This document shows positions 25,669 to 34,475 of a DNA stretch of 64,000 bases, one piece after another. Under the pieces are notes generated by a model. The model was not told the DNA's origin and did not search any database. It saw nothing but the letters and a program-made list of their open reading frames with translations. The position numbers and the translations under genes were made by a program. This stretch comes from Parasutterella muris (GTDB lineage: Bacteria; Pseudomonadota; Gammaproteobacteria; Burkholderiales; Burkholderiaceae_F). Numbering within the stretch: position 1 is the first letter of the stretch; each line of letters begins with the position of its first letter. The DNA is taken from positions 1 to 64,000 of the forward strand of contig NZ_CALPCV010000008.1 of the NCBI RefSeq assembly GCF_943193095.1. The letters are read 5' to 3'.

Positions 25669-26980
25669 TTCAAAAGATTTATTGGTCGGATTGGACGTAG
25701 GATCGTCGAAAGTCGTATGCGCAGTCGCGTCTTCGATCAGCCCCACTTCCTTCAGAATTGAGGGGCTCGGAGAGTGTCAGAGCCACGGCATTCGAGAGGG
25801 AACTGTCGTAGATATTCAGGGCGCGGTGGAATCGATCCGCGCCGCGGTGGACGAAGCCTCGCAGACTGCGCAGACCAATATCCGCAATGTTGTGGCGGGA
25901 ATTTCAGGAATTCATATCCGCACCGACAATGTGACGCAGCAGCTGATTATTAAATCAAACGAGATTGAACAGCGGGATATTGATCAGCTGATAGAGAACT
26001 CGCAGGAGGGTCCTCTTGCGCCTTCGATGCGTTATCTTGACGTGATTCCGCTCGAATACGCGGTCGATTTTAACTGGGGCATTGTTTCTCCGCTCGGCAT
26101 GGAAGGCAAAAAGCTCGAAGCCAAGCTGCACATGATCACCGCTCAGTCGGGTCCCTGCGTTAACTTAAATAAGGCGATTCGACGCGCGGGACTTGAGCTG
26201 ATCGACAGCCAGCTTTGCTTTAATCCGCTTGCGGCTGCCTCGGCGCTGCTTTCTCCGGAGGAAAAGAATTTAGGTGTCGCGCTGATCGATATCGGCGCGG
26301 ATTTGACGGATGTCGCGGTATTTTCGAACGGTGTGGTTCAGTACACCTCTGTCGCTCCTTTCGGCGGTCAGACCATCACGGACGAAGTCGCGATTAAGAC
26401 TCAGCTGTCCAACGAATCGGCTGAAGAGCTCAAGCATCGTCTCGGACAGGTGAAGTTTGATCCTACAAAGGATGTGGACGGCTCGTTTGTGATGCCGGCC
26501 TACCCGGGTCTGGGTCAGGAAAAGGGCAGAGTGCTGACCAAGCAGGCCTTCTCGGACATTATCAACCCGAGGATTCAGGATATGTTTGAGAACATCTATT
26601 ACAAGATCCGAGACAAAGGTCTGCACAATCAGCTCAGTCACGGTGTTGTGCTGACGGGCGGCGGCGCCTGCCTGCCGGGGATTGACCGAATGGCTAAAGA
26701 AGTGTTCAGCATGCACTTGGCCGGAAGAGACATCAATGTTCGAATCGGTCGGCCGCTGATCAGCTTTGAAACCGGAGAGTTTTTTGCTCCGGAGGACTAT
26801 TCGACCGCGGTGCTTCCGTCTCAGCTTACGGGCTATTCGACGCCGCAGCACGCAGCCGTCATGGGCTATTTGTATGACTTGAACCGCAAGGTTCTGACTC
26901 AAGGGTCCCGTATTCGCAGCAAAGGCAAACTTAAGACTGCGGCGGAATATCTTAAAACGTGGTTTTTAGGCAATTTCTAA
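25658..26980 (+). CDS. ftsA: Cell division protein FtsA
   Basis: Actin-fold membrane tether for FtsZ, 440 residues. ATP-binding motifs LVGLDVGSSKVVC, IDIGADLTDVAVF and VVLTGGGACLPG are present, plus the SHS2/1C domain between. The C-terminal helix (KGKLKTAAEYLKTWFLGNF) is the expected amphipathic membrane-targeting sequence. FtsA recognises the C-terminal tail of FtsZ; of the two FtsZ proteins downstream only the second has that tail. Confidence 0.97.
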   Translation: MADNSKDLLVGLDVGSSKVVCAVASSISPTSFRIEGLGECQSHGIREGTVVDIQGAVESIRAAVDEASQTAQTNIRNVVAGISGIHIRTDNVTQQLIIKSNEIEQRDIDQLIENSQEGPLAPSMRYLDVIPLEYAVDFNWGIVSPLGMEGKKLEAKLHMITAQSGPCVNLNKAIRRAGLELIDSQLCFNPLAAASALLSPEEKNLGVALIDIGADLTDVAVFSNGVVQYTSVAPFGGQTITDEVAIKTQLSNESAEELKHRLGQVKFDPTKDVDGSFVMPAYPGLGQEKGRVLTKQAFSDIINPRIQDMFENIYYKIRDKGLHNQLSHGVVLTGGGACLPGIDRMAKEVFSMHLAGRDINVRIGRPLISFETGEFFAPEDYSTAVLPSQLTGYSTPQHAAVMGYLYDLNRKVLTQGSRIRSKGKLKTAAEYLKTWFLGNF

Positions 26981-27023
26981 CGATTTTTAATCCGGCTCTA
27001 AAGCCGTCAAAGAGTAAATAATC

Positions 27024-28160
27024 ATGCCGTTTATTGAGGAAGACACAGATTCTCTGGGACAGCAGATGCATGAGACCGTCATTAAGGTCATCGGCGTCGG
27101 AGGCGCCGGCGGAAACGCTCTGAACACTATGGTGAACAGGATGAGCGGGGCGGACATCACCTTCATCGCAGCCAATACGGACATACAAGCATTAAACAAG
27201 TCCCTGGCTGCTTATAAGCTGCCCTTAGGTTCGAGCGGACTTGGCGCCGGTACCAAACCGGAAGTCGGTTTTCAGTGCGCCAATGAAGCACGCGTTGCGA
27301 TCGCCAAGATGCTCGACGGAGCCGACATGCTGTTTCTGACGGCGGGCATGGGTGGAGGCACCGGAACCGGGGCCTCTCCGGTCATTGCCGAAGTCGCCCG
27401 CGAGCTGGGCATTCTGACGGTTGCGATTGTGACCAAGCCCTTCAGTTTTGAAGGCTCAAGGCGCATGAGGATTGCGGAAAAGGGGCTGGAGCAGCTCAAA
27501 GATCGGGTAGACAGTCTGATTGTTGTTTTGAATGATCGTCTGGAAGAGACGCTTGGAGAGGATGCCTCGCTGAAAGACTGTTTTGAGAAGGCTGACGAAG
27601 TTTTATACAACGCATGCTCGAGCGTGACGGAAATGATCCAAAACTGCGGCATGATGAACGTTGACTTCAGAGACATCAAAACCGTCATGAGCTGCAAAGG
27701 AAAAGCGCTGATCGGTTACGGCGAAGCCTCAGGTGCGGATCGAGCGGTGATTGCGTCGTCTCAGGCGATTTCCGCGCCGCTGCTTGACAGCGTCAGAATG
27801 CGCGGCGCAAAGGGGCTGCTTCTTAATGTTTTCGCGTCGACCTCTGTTCGCGCATCGGAATACCGAGCCGCGATGGAAACGGCTCAGAATTTTGCCGATC
27901 CTGACGCGATTGTAAAAGGCGGTCTCTTTTTTGACGACAGTCTCGGCGATACGCTTCGAGTCAGTTTGATCGCGACCGGCATTGAGGATCCGGATCAGCC
28001 GGCCCAGGCCCCGAAAGAGGCGGAGAAGAAGCCTGAAGCGGCGCCGTTTCTTTCTCAGCCGTTCAGTGCCGGCAGCGCAAAGCAGCCTGAGGCTGAACCG
28101 CAGCAGTCCGCCAATCAGAGCGGACTTTGGAGCTCGAATCCTCTCGGCTTGAAAAATTAG
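27024..28160 (+). CDS. FtsZ paralogue 1, lacking the conserved C-terminal tail
   Basis: 378-residue tubulin-like GTPase directly after ftsA. GTP site intact: GVGGAGGNALNTM, AANTD, signature GGGTGTG (110-116), NDRLEE, and the T7 loop NVDFRD with both catalytic acids Asp214 and Asp217, so polymer-dependent GTPase activity is plausible. It departs from ordinary FtsZ in three ways: the linker is only about 50 residues, there is no IPxFLR-type tail for FtsA/ZapD binding, and the protein stops shortly after the peptide SGLWSSN (366-372). It is about two-thirds identical by eye to the second copy over the GTPase domain. Likely co-assembles with the other FtsZ and alters the ring; that is inference. 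Weak ribosome site (AAAGAG). Confidence 0.95.
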   Translation: MPFIEEDTDSLGQQMHETVIKVIGVGGAGGNALNTMVNRMSGADITFIAANTDIQALNKSLAAYKLPLGSSGLGAGTKPEVGFQCANEARVAIAKMLDGADMLFLTAGMGGGTGTGASPVIAEVARELGILTVAIVTKPFSFEGSRRMRIAEKGLEQLKDRVDSLIVVLNDRLEETLGEDASLKDCFEKADEVLYNACSSVTEMIQNCGMMNVDFRDIKTVMSCKGKALIGYGEASGADRAVIASSQAISAPLLDSVRMRGAKGLLLNVFASTSVRASEYRAAMETAQNFADPDAIVKGGLFFDDSLGDTLRVSLIATGIEDPDQPAQAPKEAEKKPEAAPFLSQPFSAGSAKQPEAEPQQSANQSGLWSSNPLGLKN

Positions 28161-28350
28161 CGGGCAAGTACCCCCGGGCAGATAAAAAGCCGTGTTTCTT
28201 TGAGACGAAGGCGACTGAGGGGTTTAACGGTCTTCGGTGCGTTTTTTTACAAGAGATATTATGAGAAATCCGAGACGATTTTTTTGATTAACGATAAAAT
28301 TACGAGTCTGATGGTGGCAGAGCCGCAACGGCCTGAAAATAGAGAAGTAC
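28161..28350 (+). other. Spacer between the two ftsZ genes
   Basis: 190 bases without a credible gene. It holds a T7 run preceded by GGTCTTCGGTGCG (about 28229-28248), which could be a weak terminator but has no good stem, and an A/T-rich stretch (about 28250-28310) that could carry a promoter for the second ftsZ. I cannot assign a convincing -35/-10 pair. Confidence 0.4.
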
Positions 28351-29955
28351 ATGGAAAAGGTTATTGAAGAATACAACAGCTCCGATATGGGAGACGGACA
28401 CCGTGCAACGGTGATTAAAGTTATCGGTGTCGGAGGTGCAGGCGGAAACGCGCTCAACACGATGGTTCGCAAGATGGGCGACAGCGATGTCGAATTCATT
28501 GCGGCCAATACGGACCAGCAGGCATTATCCAACTCCCTGGCCAATCAAAAGATTCCGCTTGGCAAGAGCGGACTGGGCGCAGGCATGCGTCCCGAGGTTG
28601 GTTTCCAGGCGGCTAATGAAGCGCGCGAAGAGATTGCTGACAAGCTGCGCGGAGCGGACATGGTGTTTATCACCGCCGGCATGGGCGGCGGCACCGGTAC
28701 AGGCGCCTCTCCCGTTGTAGCTGAAGTTGCTCAGGAGTTGGGTATTCTGACTGTCGCGGTCGTCACGAAACCGTTTAATTTTGAAGGCATGCGCCGCATG
28801 AAGACGGCAGAGCAGGGCCTTCAGCAGCTCAAAAACCGAGTTCATTCACTGATTGTTATTCTGAACGATCGTCTTGAGGAAGAGCTCGGAGAAGACGCGA
28901 CATTCAAAGAATGTTTCGAGAAGGCTGACGAGGTTCTCTACAACGCCTGTTCCGGTATTGCCGAGCTGATTCAGCGCGTCGGCTACATGAACGTTGACTT
29001 TGAAGACGTCCGTACGGTTATGGGCGCAAGAGGCACCGCCATGATGGGTATGGGCGAAGCGGAAGGTCCGGACAGAGCGATTGCGGCCGCATCTCAGGCC
29101 ATTGCCTGTCCGCTTCTTGAAGGCGTTCAGCTCAAAGGCGCGCGCGGTCTGTTGGTCAACGTTACCGGAAGCACCGGCATGCGTATGTCGGAATTCAGAA
29201 CCGCTATGGAAACCGTCAAGAATTTTGCCGATCCTGACGCGCTGGTTATCGCCGGTTCCGTCACAGACGATTCTCTTGGCGAAAAACTTCGCGTGACCGT
29301 GATTGCCACAGGTCTTGATCAGGACGGTACCGATAATTTCGAGACCGACATGAGAACAGGCCAGAGCGCGAGCCCGGTAAACAATTCTTCTCAGCTTTGG
29401 AAGCAGAACACACCGTTCCGCACGGGTGCCGCTGAAACACTGCATTCAACGACGGAACCCGCTGCGCTCGGCGTTGATCTCTTCGGCGCTCCGATGACTG
29501 AGACAAAACCGAAGGCCAAGGCTGAACGTCATCCGGAACCGAAGGTCGAGCCGAAGGCTGAACCGCAGGCTCAGGAACCGAAACCGGAAGTTCGTCCCGC
29601 AGAGGAAGTGAAAGAAGCGAAGCCTGAGGAAAAGCCCGCTGCCGCGCACACGGAAAATCCGTTTCTTCAGCCTGTTAGCCGTCCGATTTCCACGCCCGAC
29701 GTGCAGAATCCTTTTCCGCAGAACAGTGCTCGCGACAACACCGTTTTCGGCTCCTTCGGCGGTAAAGAAAGCGTTCGTCCCGCAAGCGATGTTTTTGCAA
29801 CGCTGAATCCTCAGCAGGGCACTAACAGCGGTCTTTGGACAACCAACGCGCAGACGCCGGCCGCTGAGCCTCGTCCTGCGGCTAATACAGAAGAAACACC
29901 GGATCAGCCGCGTTTTGAATACGGCATTCCGACTTTCCTTCGCAAAAAGTCATAA
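28351..29955 (+). CDS. ftsZ: Cell division protein FtsZ (full-length, long linker)
   Basis: 534-residue FtsZ with complete GTPase domain: GGGTGTG (112-118), NDRLEEELGED, T7 loop NVDFED (214-219). After about residue 332 comes an unusually long disordered linker (about 190 residues) rich in Pro, Glu, Lys and Ala with PEPK/PEVK repeats, then the conserved tail RFEYGIPTFLRKKS (521-534) that docks FtsA and ZapD. E. coli FtsZ is 383 residues. Start ATG 28351 follows AGAGAAG. It has a 190-base gap from the first copy, which may hold its own promoter, and is 9 bases from lpxC, the standard ftsZ-lpxC arrangement. This is the probable orthologue of ordinary FtsZ. Confidence 0.97.
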   Translation: MEKVIEEYNSSDMGDGHRATVIKVIGVGGAGGNALNTMVRKMGDSDVEFIAANTDQQALSNSLANQKIPLGKSGLGAGMRPEVGFQAANEAREEIADKLRGADMVFITAGMGGGTGTGASPVVAEVAQELGILTVAVVTKPFNFEGMRRMKTAEQGLQQLKNRVHSLIVILNDRLEEELGEDATFKECFEKADEVLYNACSGIAELIQRVGYMNVDFEDVRTVMGARGTAMMGMGEAEGPDRAIAAASQAIACPLLEGVQLKGARGLLVNVTGSTGMRMSEFRTAMETVKNFADPDALVIAGSVTDDSLGEKLRVTVIATGLDQDGTDNFETDMRTGQSASPVNNSSQLWKQNTPFRTGAAETLHSTTEPAALGVDLFGAPMTETKPKAKAERHPEPKVEPKAEPQAQEPKPEVRPAEEVKEAKPEEKPAAAHTENPFLQPVSRPISTPDVQNPFPQNSARDNTVFGSFGGKESVRPASDVFATLNPQQGTNSGLWTTNAQTPAAEPRPAANTEETPDQPRFEYGIPTFLRKKS

Positions 29956-29964
29956 GAATCGTTC

Positions 29965-30870
29965 ATGATTAAGCAAAGAACATTGAGAGAGCCCGTCTCG
30001 GCGGTGGGTGTGGGCGTTCATTCGGGTAAAAAGATCCGTCTGACGCTTAGACCCGCGCCGGTTAATACCGGACTTGTGTTTACGCGTACGGATTTGAATC
30101 CGCCGGTTGTCATTCAGTCGGAGCCCACACGCGTTAACGACACGCGTATGGCGACGACACTGGATAAGGATGGCGCGCGCATCGCGACGATTGAACACAT
30201 GATGAGCGCGTTCTCGGGGCTTGCGATTGACAACTGCTTTATTGATGTTGACGCGCCCGAGATTCCGATTATGGACGGTTCGGGCTCCACCTTTGTTTAC
30301 ATGATTCAATCGGCCGGGATTGTTGAACAGGATGCTCCGCGTCGTTTTGTACGCGTACTCAAACCCGTTGAAGTACGTGAAGGCGACAAATGGGCCTCTC
30401 TGGTTCCTTACGAAGGCTACAAACTTTCGTTCAGCATTGATTTTGGTCACGAAGCGATTGACAAGACCGCTCAGTTTGTTGAGGTTGACTTTAATAAGCA
30501 GAGTTATGTGCGTGACGTTTCGTACGCCCGCACGTTTGGTTTTGTGAAGGACTTGGAGCTTTTGTGGTCGCTCGGCTTAGCCCAAGGCGGCACGATGGAC
30601 AACGCGATTGTTTTGGACGACAAGCACGTGCTCAATCCGGAAGGACTGCGCGCAGAGGATGAGTTTGCCAAACACAAGCTTTTGGACGCGATGGGCGATT
30701 TATACGTGCTTGGACATCCGTTAATCGCGCACTACAGCGCCTTTAAATCCGGTCATGAAATCAACAACAAACTGCTCCGCGCGCTGATCGCTGATCCGCT
30801 CAGCTGGGAGTACGTTGAGTATCCGGATCCGGAACTTGCTCCGCGGTCATTTACTGCCGCGGTTGCTTAG
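29965..30870 (+). CDS. lpxC: UDP-3-O-acyl-N-acetylglucosamine deacetylase
   Basis: Zinc amidase catalysing the committed step of lipid A synthesis. 301 residues; zinc ligands His78 (ATIEHMMSAFSG), His237 and Asp241 (AKHKLLDAMGDL), and the general acid His264 (KSGHEINNKLL) are all present. Terminal gene of the division cluster and followed by a terminator. The lipid A made here is also the substrate of the PagP-like protein at 9390-10562. Confidence 0.97.
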   Translation: MIKQRTLREPVSAVGVGVHSGKKIRLTLRPAPVNTGLVFTRTDLNPPVVIQSEPTRVNDTRMATTLDKDGARIATIEHMMSAFSGLAIDNCFIDVDAPEIPIMDGSGSTFVYMIQSAGIVEQDAPRRFVRVLKPVEVREGDKWASLVPYEGYKLSFSIDFGHEAIDKTAQFVEVDFNKQSYVRDVSYARTFGFVKDLELLWSLGLAQGGTMDNAIVLDDKHVLNPEGLRAEDEFAKHKLLDAMGDLYVLGHPLIAHYSAFKSGHEINNKLLRALIADPLSWEYVEYPDPELAPRSFTAAVA

Positions 30871-30884
30871 CCCGGTAACACAGA

Positions 30885-30908
30885 GGTCGGAATTTTCCGG
30901 CCTTTTTA
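30885..30908 (+). terminator. Rho-independent terminator after lpxC
   Basis: GGTCGG-aatttt-CCGGCC (30885-30902, one G-T pair) followed by TTTTTATTTATTTTT. It ends the division cluster and overlaps the stop codon of the convergent DUF721 gene. Confidence 0.85.
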
Positions 30909-31451
30909 TTTATTTTTAAGTGACGCTGCCAGACGTTCCATTTCTGCTTTAAGAGGAGAGCTCTCAGGGAGTCGCTCAGCAAGTTCCTTTGCGCCTTCGG
31001 CGGCTTCTTTGCCGCTTAGTCTCGGATGCATTTCCGTGTGCAGAAACGGTTTGGGAGGAGGCGGAGAAACATCGAGCACAGCGGCAAGTTTGACAGTGCC
31101 GAGTCCGCGCATTGCCATATAGTTCTGCAGCGTCGGAAGAATCTGCTTGAATTTAGTGATCATGGCGTTTGACGGAAGCGACACTTCCGCGCGAACCTCT
31201 TCCCTGACTTGCGATAGTGCGTCCGTTTCATAATTCAGCGCGTATGGATTGGCATCTTCAATGCGAACCCTTTTCACGGACACTCGGATCATATTCGGTT
31301 CAATAGGCACGCCAAGGCGAAGATCGTCGCACATAGGCGCAATCACAGCGGCGATTTTTTTTGCGGCCCGCATATTTTCAAACTGCCGATAGAGCGCGCC
31401 CTTCTGCATGACATTTCGAAGAGGCTGCTGTGGAGACCAACGCACGGCCAT
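30906..31451 (-). CDS. DUF721 (DciA-like) family protein
   Basis: Placed convergent to lpxC and divergent from secA, the usual betaproteobacterial location of the DUF721 gene. I chose ATG 31451 (AGAGGA 5 bases upstream; MAVRWSPQQPL, 181 residues); open frame upstream to 31523 offers weaker starts at 31481 and 31523. The core (LYRQFENMRAAKKIAAVIAPMCDDLRLG...IRVSVKRVRIEDANPYAL) has the length and helix-strand pattern of DUF721, a family that includes the DnaB loader DciA, but similarity is weak by eye and the call leans on context. The C-terminus is Pro-rich then helical and charged. Confidence 0.65.
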   Translation of the reverse strand: MAVRWSPQQPLRNVMQKGALYRQFENMRAAKKIAAVIAPMCDDLRLGVPIEPNMIRVSVKRVRIEDANPYALNYETDALSQVREEVRAEVSLPSNAMITKFKQILPTLQNYMAMRGLGTVKLAAVLDVSPPPPKPFLHTEMHPRLSGKEAAEGAKELAERLPESSPLKAEMERLAASLKNK

Positions 31452-31728
31452 GACGATCCTCTGATGATTCAACTTTTCCATTATAGGTCCGGGTGCCTGC
31501 AGCGATATGCAGCTTACTAACATCTTGTCGCAAGTCGTTAGTGTTATTACGGCTCAGCCCTAAAAAAGGCATGGAAAATACAAGTTAGTGTTGTAAAATC
31601 AACAGTCCGGCGTGTTCACAGCAGTATTAAATCGCATTTTGATTCCCGTGATCGGGACAGAACCGCCTAGGTTAAATATGTGCGCAGCAGCGGTATCCCG
31701 TTGCTTTCGTTTTATAAGAGAAGAATTG

Positions 31729-34389
31729 ATGGTCAATTTCCTGACAAAGATTTTTGGAAGCCGCAATGATCGACTGATCCGTCAGTACCGTCGCAAAGTA
31801 GCGGTGATTAACAAACTCGAGCCTGAAATGAAGGCGCTCACGGATGAGCAGCTGAAGGCGAAGACTGTGGAATTTCGCCAGCGTCTTGCAGACGGAGCCA
31901 CTCTTGACTCTCTTTTGCCCGAAGCTTTTGCGGTAGTGCGCGAAGCGAGCTTCCGAGTTCTGGGAATGCGTCACTTTGATGTTCAGCTGATCGGCGGTAT
32001 GGTCCTGAACGACAACAAGATTGCGGAAATGCGCACCGGTGAAGGTAAGACGCTGACCGCGACACTTGCGGTTTATCTGAATGCTCTGCCCGGCAAAGGC
32101 GCCCATGTCGTTACAGTGAATGACTACCTGGCAAGCCGTGACGCGGCATGGATGGGCAAGGTTTACAACTTCCTCGGAATGACTGTCGGCACGATTCTTT
32201 CAAATCAGCCGAATGATCAGAAAAAAGCAGCGTATGCCGCGGATATTACTTACGGAACCAACAATGAATTTGGTTTCGATTATCTTCGCGACAATATGGA
32301 GTACGACACAGAAGCACGTCGTCAGCGCGGTCTTTTCTTTGCGATTGTTGACGAAGTCGACTCCATTCTTATTGACGAAGCCCGTACACCTCTGATTATT
32401 TCCGGTCCGGCCGAAGGCGGCACAGACATCTACGTCGCCATTGACAAGATTCCGGATCAGCTGGTTCGCCAGAAAGAAGAGAAGGGAGAAGGAGACTACT
32501 GGGTCGATGAGAAGCAGCACTCGGTACAGCTTTCCGAATCCGGTCACGAAAAAGTCGAGAAGATCATGGTGGAGATGGGACTTCTTCCGGAAGGACAGAG
32601 CCTTTATTCACCGCAGAACATCATGCTTCTGCATTACCTCAATGCAGCGCTTCGCGCGCATACTCTCTTTGTGAGAGACCAGCACTATGTGGTGCAGAAC
32701 GGCGAAGTGATTATCGTTGACGAATTTACCGGCCGCTTAATGAAAGGCCGCCGCTGGTCCGACGGTCTTCATCAGGCCGTGGAAGCTAAGGAAGGCGTCA
32801 AGATCCAGCAGGAAAACCAGACATTTGCCTCCATCACCTTCCAGAACTACTTCCGTATGTACGAAAAGCTTTCCGGTATGACCGGTACAGCGGATACGGA
32901 AGCCTATGAGTTCCAGGAAATTTACGGTCTTGAAACCGTTGTCATTCCGACGCACCGCATGATGATCCGTGACGATCAGCAGGATAAGGTGTATCGCACG
33001 GCCAAAGAAAAGTACAAAGCGATTGTTGATGACGTTAAGGAATGCTACGGCAGAGGCCAGCCGGTACTGGTCGGTACAACGTCGATTGAAAACTCCGAGC
33101 TCATCAGCCAGATGCTGGACAAGGAAGGAATTCCGCACAACGTGCTGAATGCCAAACAGCATGAAAAAGAAGCTCAGATCGTTCTGGAAGCCGGACGTCC
33201 CGGCATGGTGACGATTGCTACGAATATGGCGGGCCGCGGTACCGATATTGTGCTGGGCGGCGGCATTTCCAAGGCGCTTGAAAGCATTGATGAGGATCCG
33301 TCTCTCAGTGATGAAGAAAAGACTGCGAAGAAGGACGCTATCAAGGCAGAGTGGCAGAAGGATCACGACAAGGTCGTCGAGCTCGGCGGTCTGCGTATTA
33401 TCGGATCCGAACGTCATGAATCCCGTCGTATTGACAACCAGCTTCGCGGTCGTTCCGGCCGTCAGGGCGACCCGGGTTCTTCACGCTTCTACCTCTCGAT
33501 GGAAGATCCGCTTCTGAGAATTTTCGCCGGTGAGAAGATGCAGGCGTTGATGAACAAGCTGCGTCTGCCTGAAGGCGAAGCGATTGAAGCCGGCATTGTG
33601 ACGCGCTCTATTGAAACAGCGCAGCGCAAAGTTGAGTCCCGCAACTTCGATATTCGTAAGCAGCTTCTGGAGTATGACGACGTTGCGAACGATCAGCGTA
33701 AAGAAATTTATGCGCTTCGTAATGAAATTCTTGAGAACAAGGACGTTTCCGGTCCGGTTAAAGAACTGCGTGACGGCTACTTCACCAGCCTGTTCCATCA
33801 GTTTGTTCCGCCGGATACCGTTGAAGAGCAGTGGGATCTGGAGGGTCTTGAGAAAGAGCTGAAAGAGAAATGGAATATTGAAGTTCCGCTTAAAGAAACA
33901 CTGGAAAAATCTGAAAGCTCCGACGAAGATCAGCTTCTGGATATGCTCATTCAGGCGACGAATAAAGTTTATGACGACAAAGTCGCTCTGGTGGGACGCG
34001 AAGCGTTCTCCGAGTTCGAGCGCAATGTTCTTCTGCAGTTCCTTGATCAGCGCTGGAGAGAGCATCTGAGCCAGCTCGATATGCTGCGTCAGGGCATCTA
34101 TCTGCGCGGATACGCTCAGAAGCAGCCGAAGCAGGAATACAAGCGCGAAGCTTTTGAACTGTTTGCAGCGCTTTTGGAAACGGTTGGCGCCGATGTCACC
34201 CGTGTTCTGATGAATGTTCAGATTCGACAGCCGGAGCCTCAGCCCGAGCCTGAACCCGCAGCGATTCCGGCCGCTCAGTCTGATGAGCCGGCTCTGGAAG
34301 CAAATCCGTATGCGGGCGTGGGACGTCACGACTTGTGTCCCTGCGGCAGCGGCAAGAAGTTTAAAGACTGCCACGGCAAGCTGAAATAA
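31729..34389 (+). CDS. secA: Preprotein translocase ATPase SecA
   Basis: Motor that pushes unfolded preproteins through SecYEG. Start at ATG 31729 gives MVNFLTKIFGSRNDRLIRQ, the standard SecA N-terminus, and 886 residues; an open frame upstream to 31612 is untranslated leader. Walker A MRTGEGKTLTATLA, Walker B region VDEVDSILIDEARTPLIISG, and the helicase motif GRSGRQGDPGSSRFYLS are intact. The C-terminus carries the SecB/zinc site CPCGSGKKFKDCHGK. Preceded by a roughly 120-base leader with a small stem (TCCCG-tgat-CGGGA near 31647); no SecM-like reading frame seen. Confidence 0.98.
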   Translation: MVNFLTKIFGSRNDRLIRQYRRKVAVINKLEPEMKALTDEQLKAKTVEFRQRLADGATLDSLLPEAFAVVREASFRVLGMRHFDVQLIGGMVLNDNKIAEMRTGEGKTLTATLAVYLNALPGKGAHVVTVNDYLASRDAAWMGKVYNFLGMTVGTILSNQPNDQKKAAYAADITYGTNNEFGFDYLRDNMEYDTEARRQRGLFFAIVDEVDSILIDEARTPLIISGPAEGGTDIYVAIDKIPDQLVRQKEEKGEGDYWVDEKQHSVQLSESGHEKVEKIMVEMGLLPEGQSLYSPQNIMLLHYLNAALRAHTLFVRDQHYVVQNGEVIIVDEFTGRLMKGRRWSDGLHQAVEAKEGVKIQQENQTFASITFQNYFRMYEKLSGMTGTADTEAYEFQEIYGLETVVIPTHRMMIRDDQQDKVYRTAKEKYKAIVDDVKECYGRGQPVLVGTTSIENSELISQMLDKEGIPHNVLNAKQHEKEAQIVLEAGRPGMVTIATNMAGRGTDIVLGGGISKALESIDEDPSLSDEEKTAKKDAIKAEWQKDHDKVVELGGLRIIGSERHESRRIDNQLRGRSGRQGDPGSSRFYLSMEDPLLRIFAGEKMQALMNKLRLPEGEAIEAGIVTRSIETAQRKVESRNFDIRKQLLEYDDVANDQRKEIYALRNEILENKDVSGPVKELRDGYFTSLFHQFVPPDTVEEQWDLEGLEKELKEKWNIEVPLKETLEKSESSDEDQLLDMLIQATNKVYDDKVALVGREAFSEFERNVLLQFLDQRWREHLSQLDMLRQGIYLRGYAQKQPKQEYKREAFELFAALLETVGADVTRVLMNVQIRQPEPQPEPEPAAIPAAQSDEPALEANPYAGVGRHDLCPCGSGKKFKDCHGKLK

Positions 34390-34398
34390 AGAAAAAAG

Positions 34399-34423
34399 AC
34401 GGTCCGCAACGGACCGTTTTTTT
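34399..34423 (+). terminator. Rho-independent terminator after secA
   Basis: ACGGTCCG-caa-CGGACCGT (34399-34417), perfect 8-bp stem, followed by TTTTTT. Confidence 0.92.
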
Positions 34424-34475
34424 GAGCGGTGCTCTAGAATTTAGAGAAATATTTTAAAAATCGTAAAGGACAAAA

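Noticed and set aside
28846..29445. 199-codon open frame antisense to the second ftsZ
   Set aside because: It is the reverse of a strongly conserved coding frame, has no ribosome site and a His/Arg/Gly-rich composition typical of shadow frames.
31612..31728. N-terminal extension of SecA or a SecM-like peptide
   Set aside because: SecA proteins begin at the MVNFLTKIFGSRND Met; the upstream frame has no ribosome site and no SecM-like arrest sequence.
33481..34374. 297-codon minus-strand open frame under secA
   Set aside because: Antisense shadow of the conserved SecA C-terminal half; no ribosome site and no recognisable domain.
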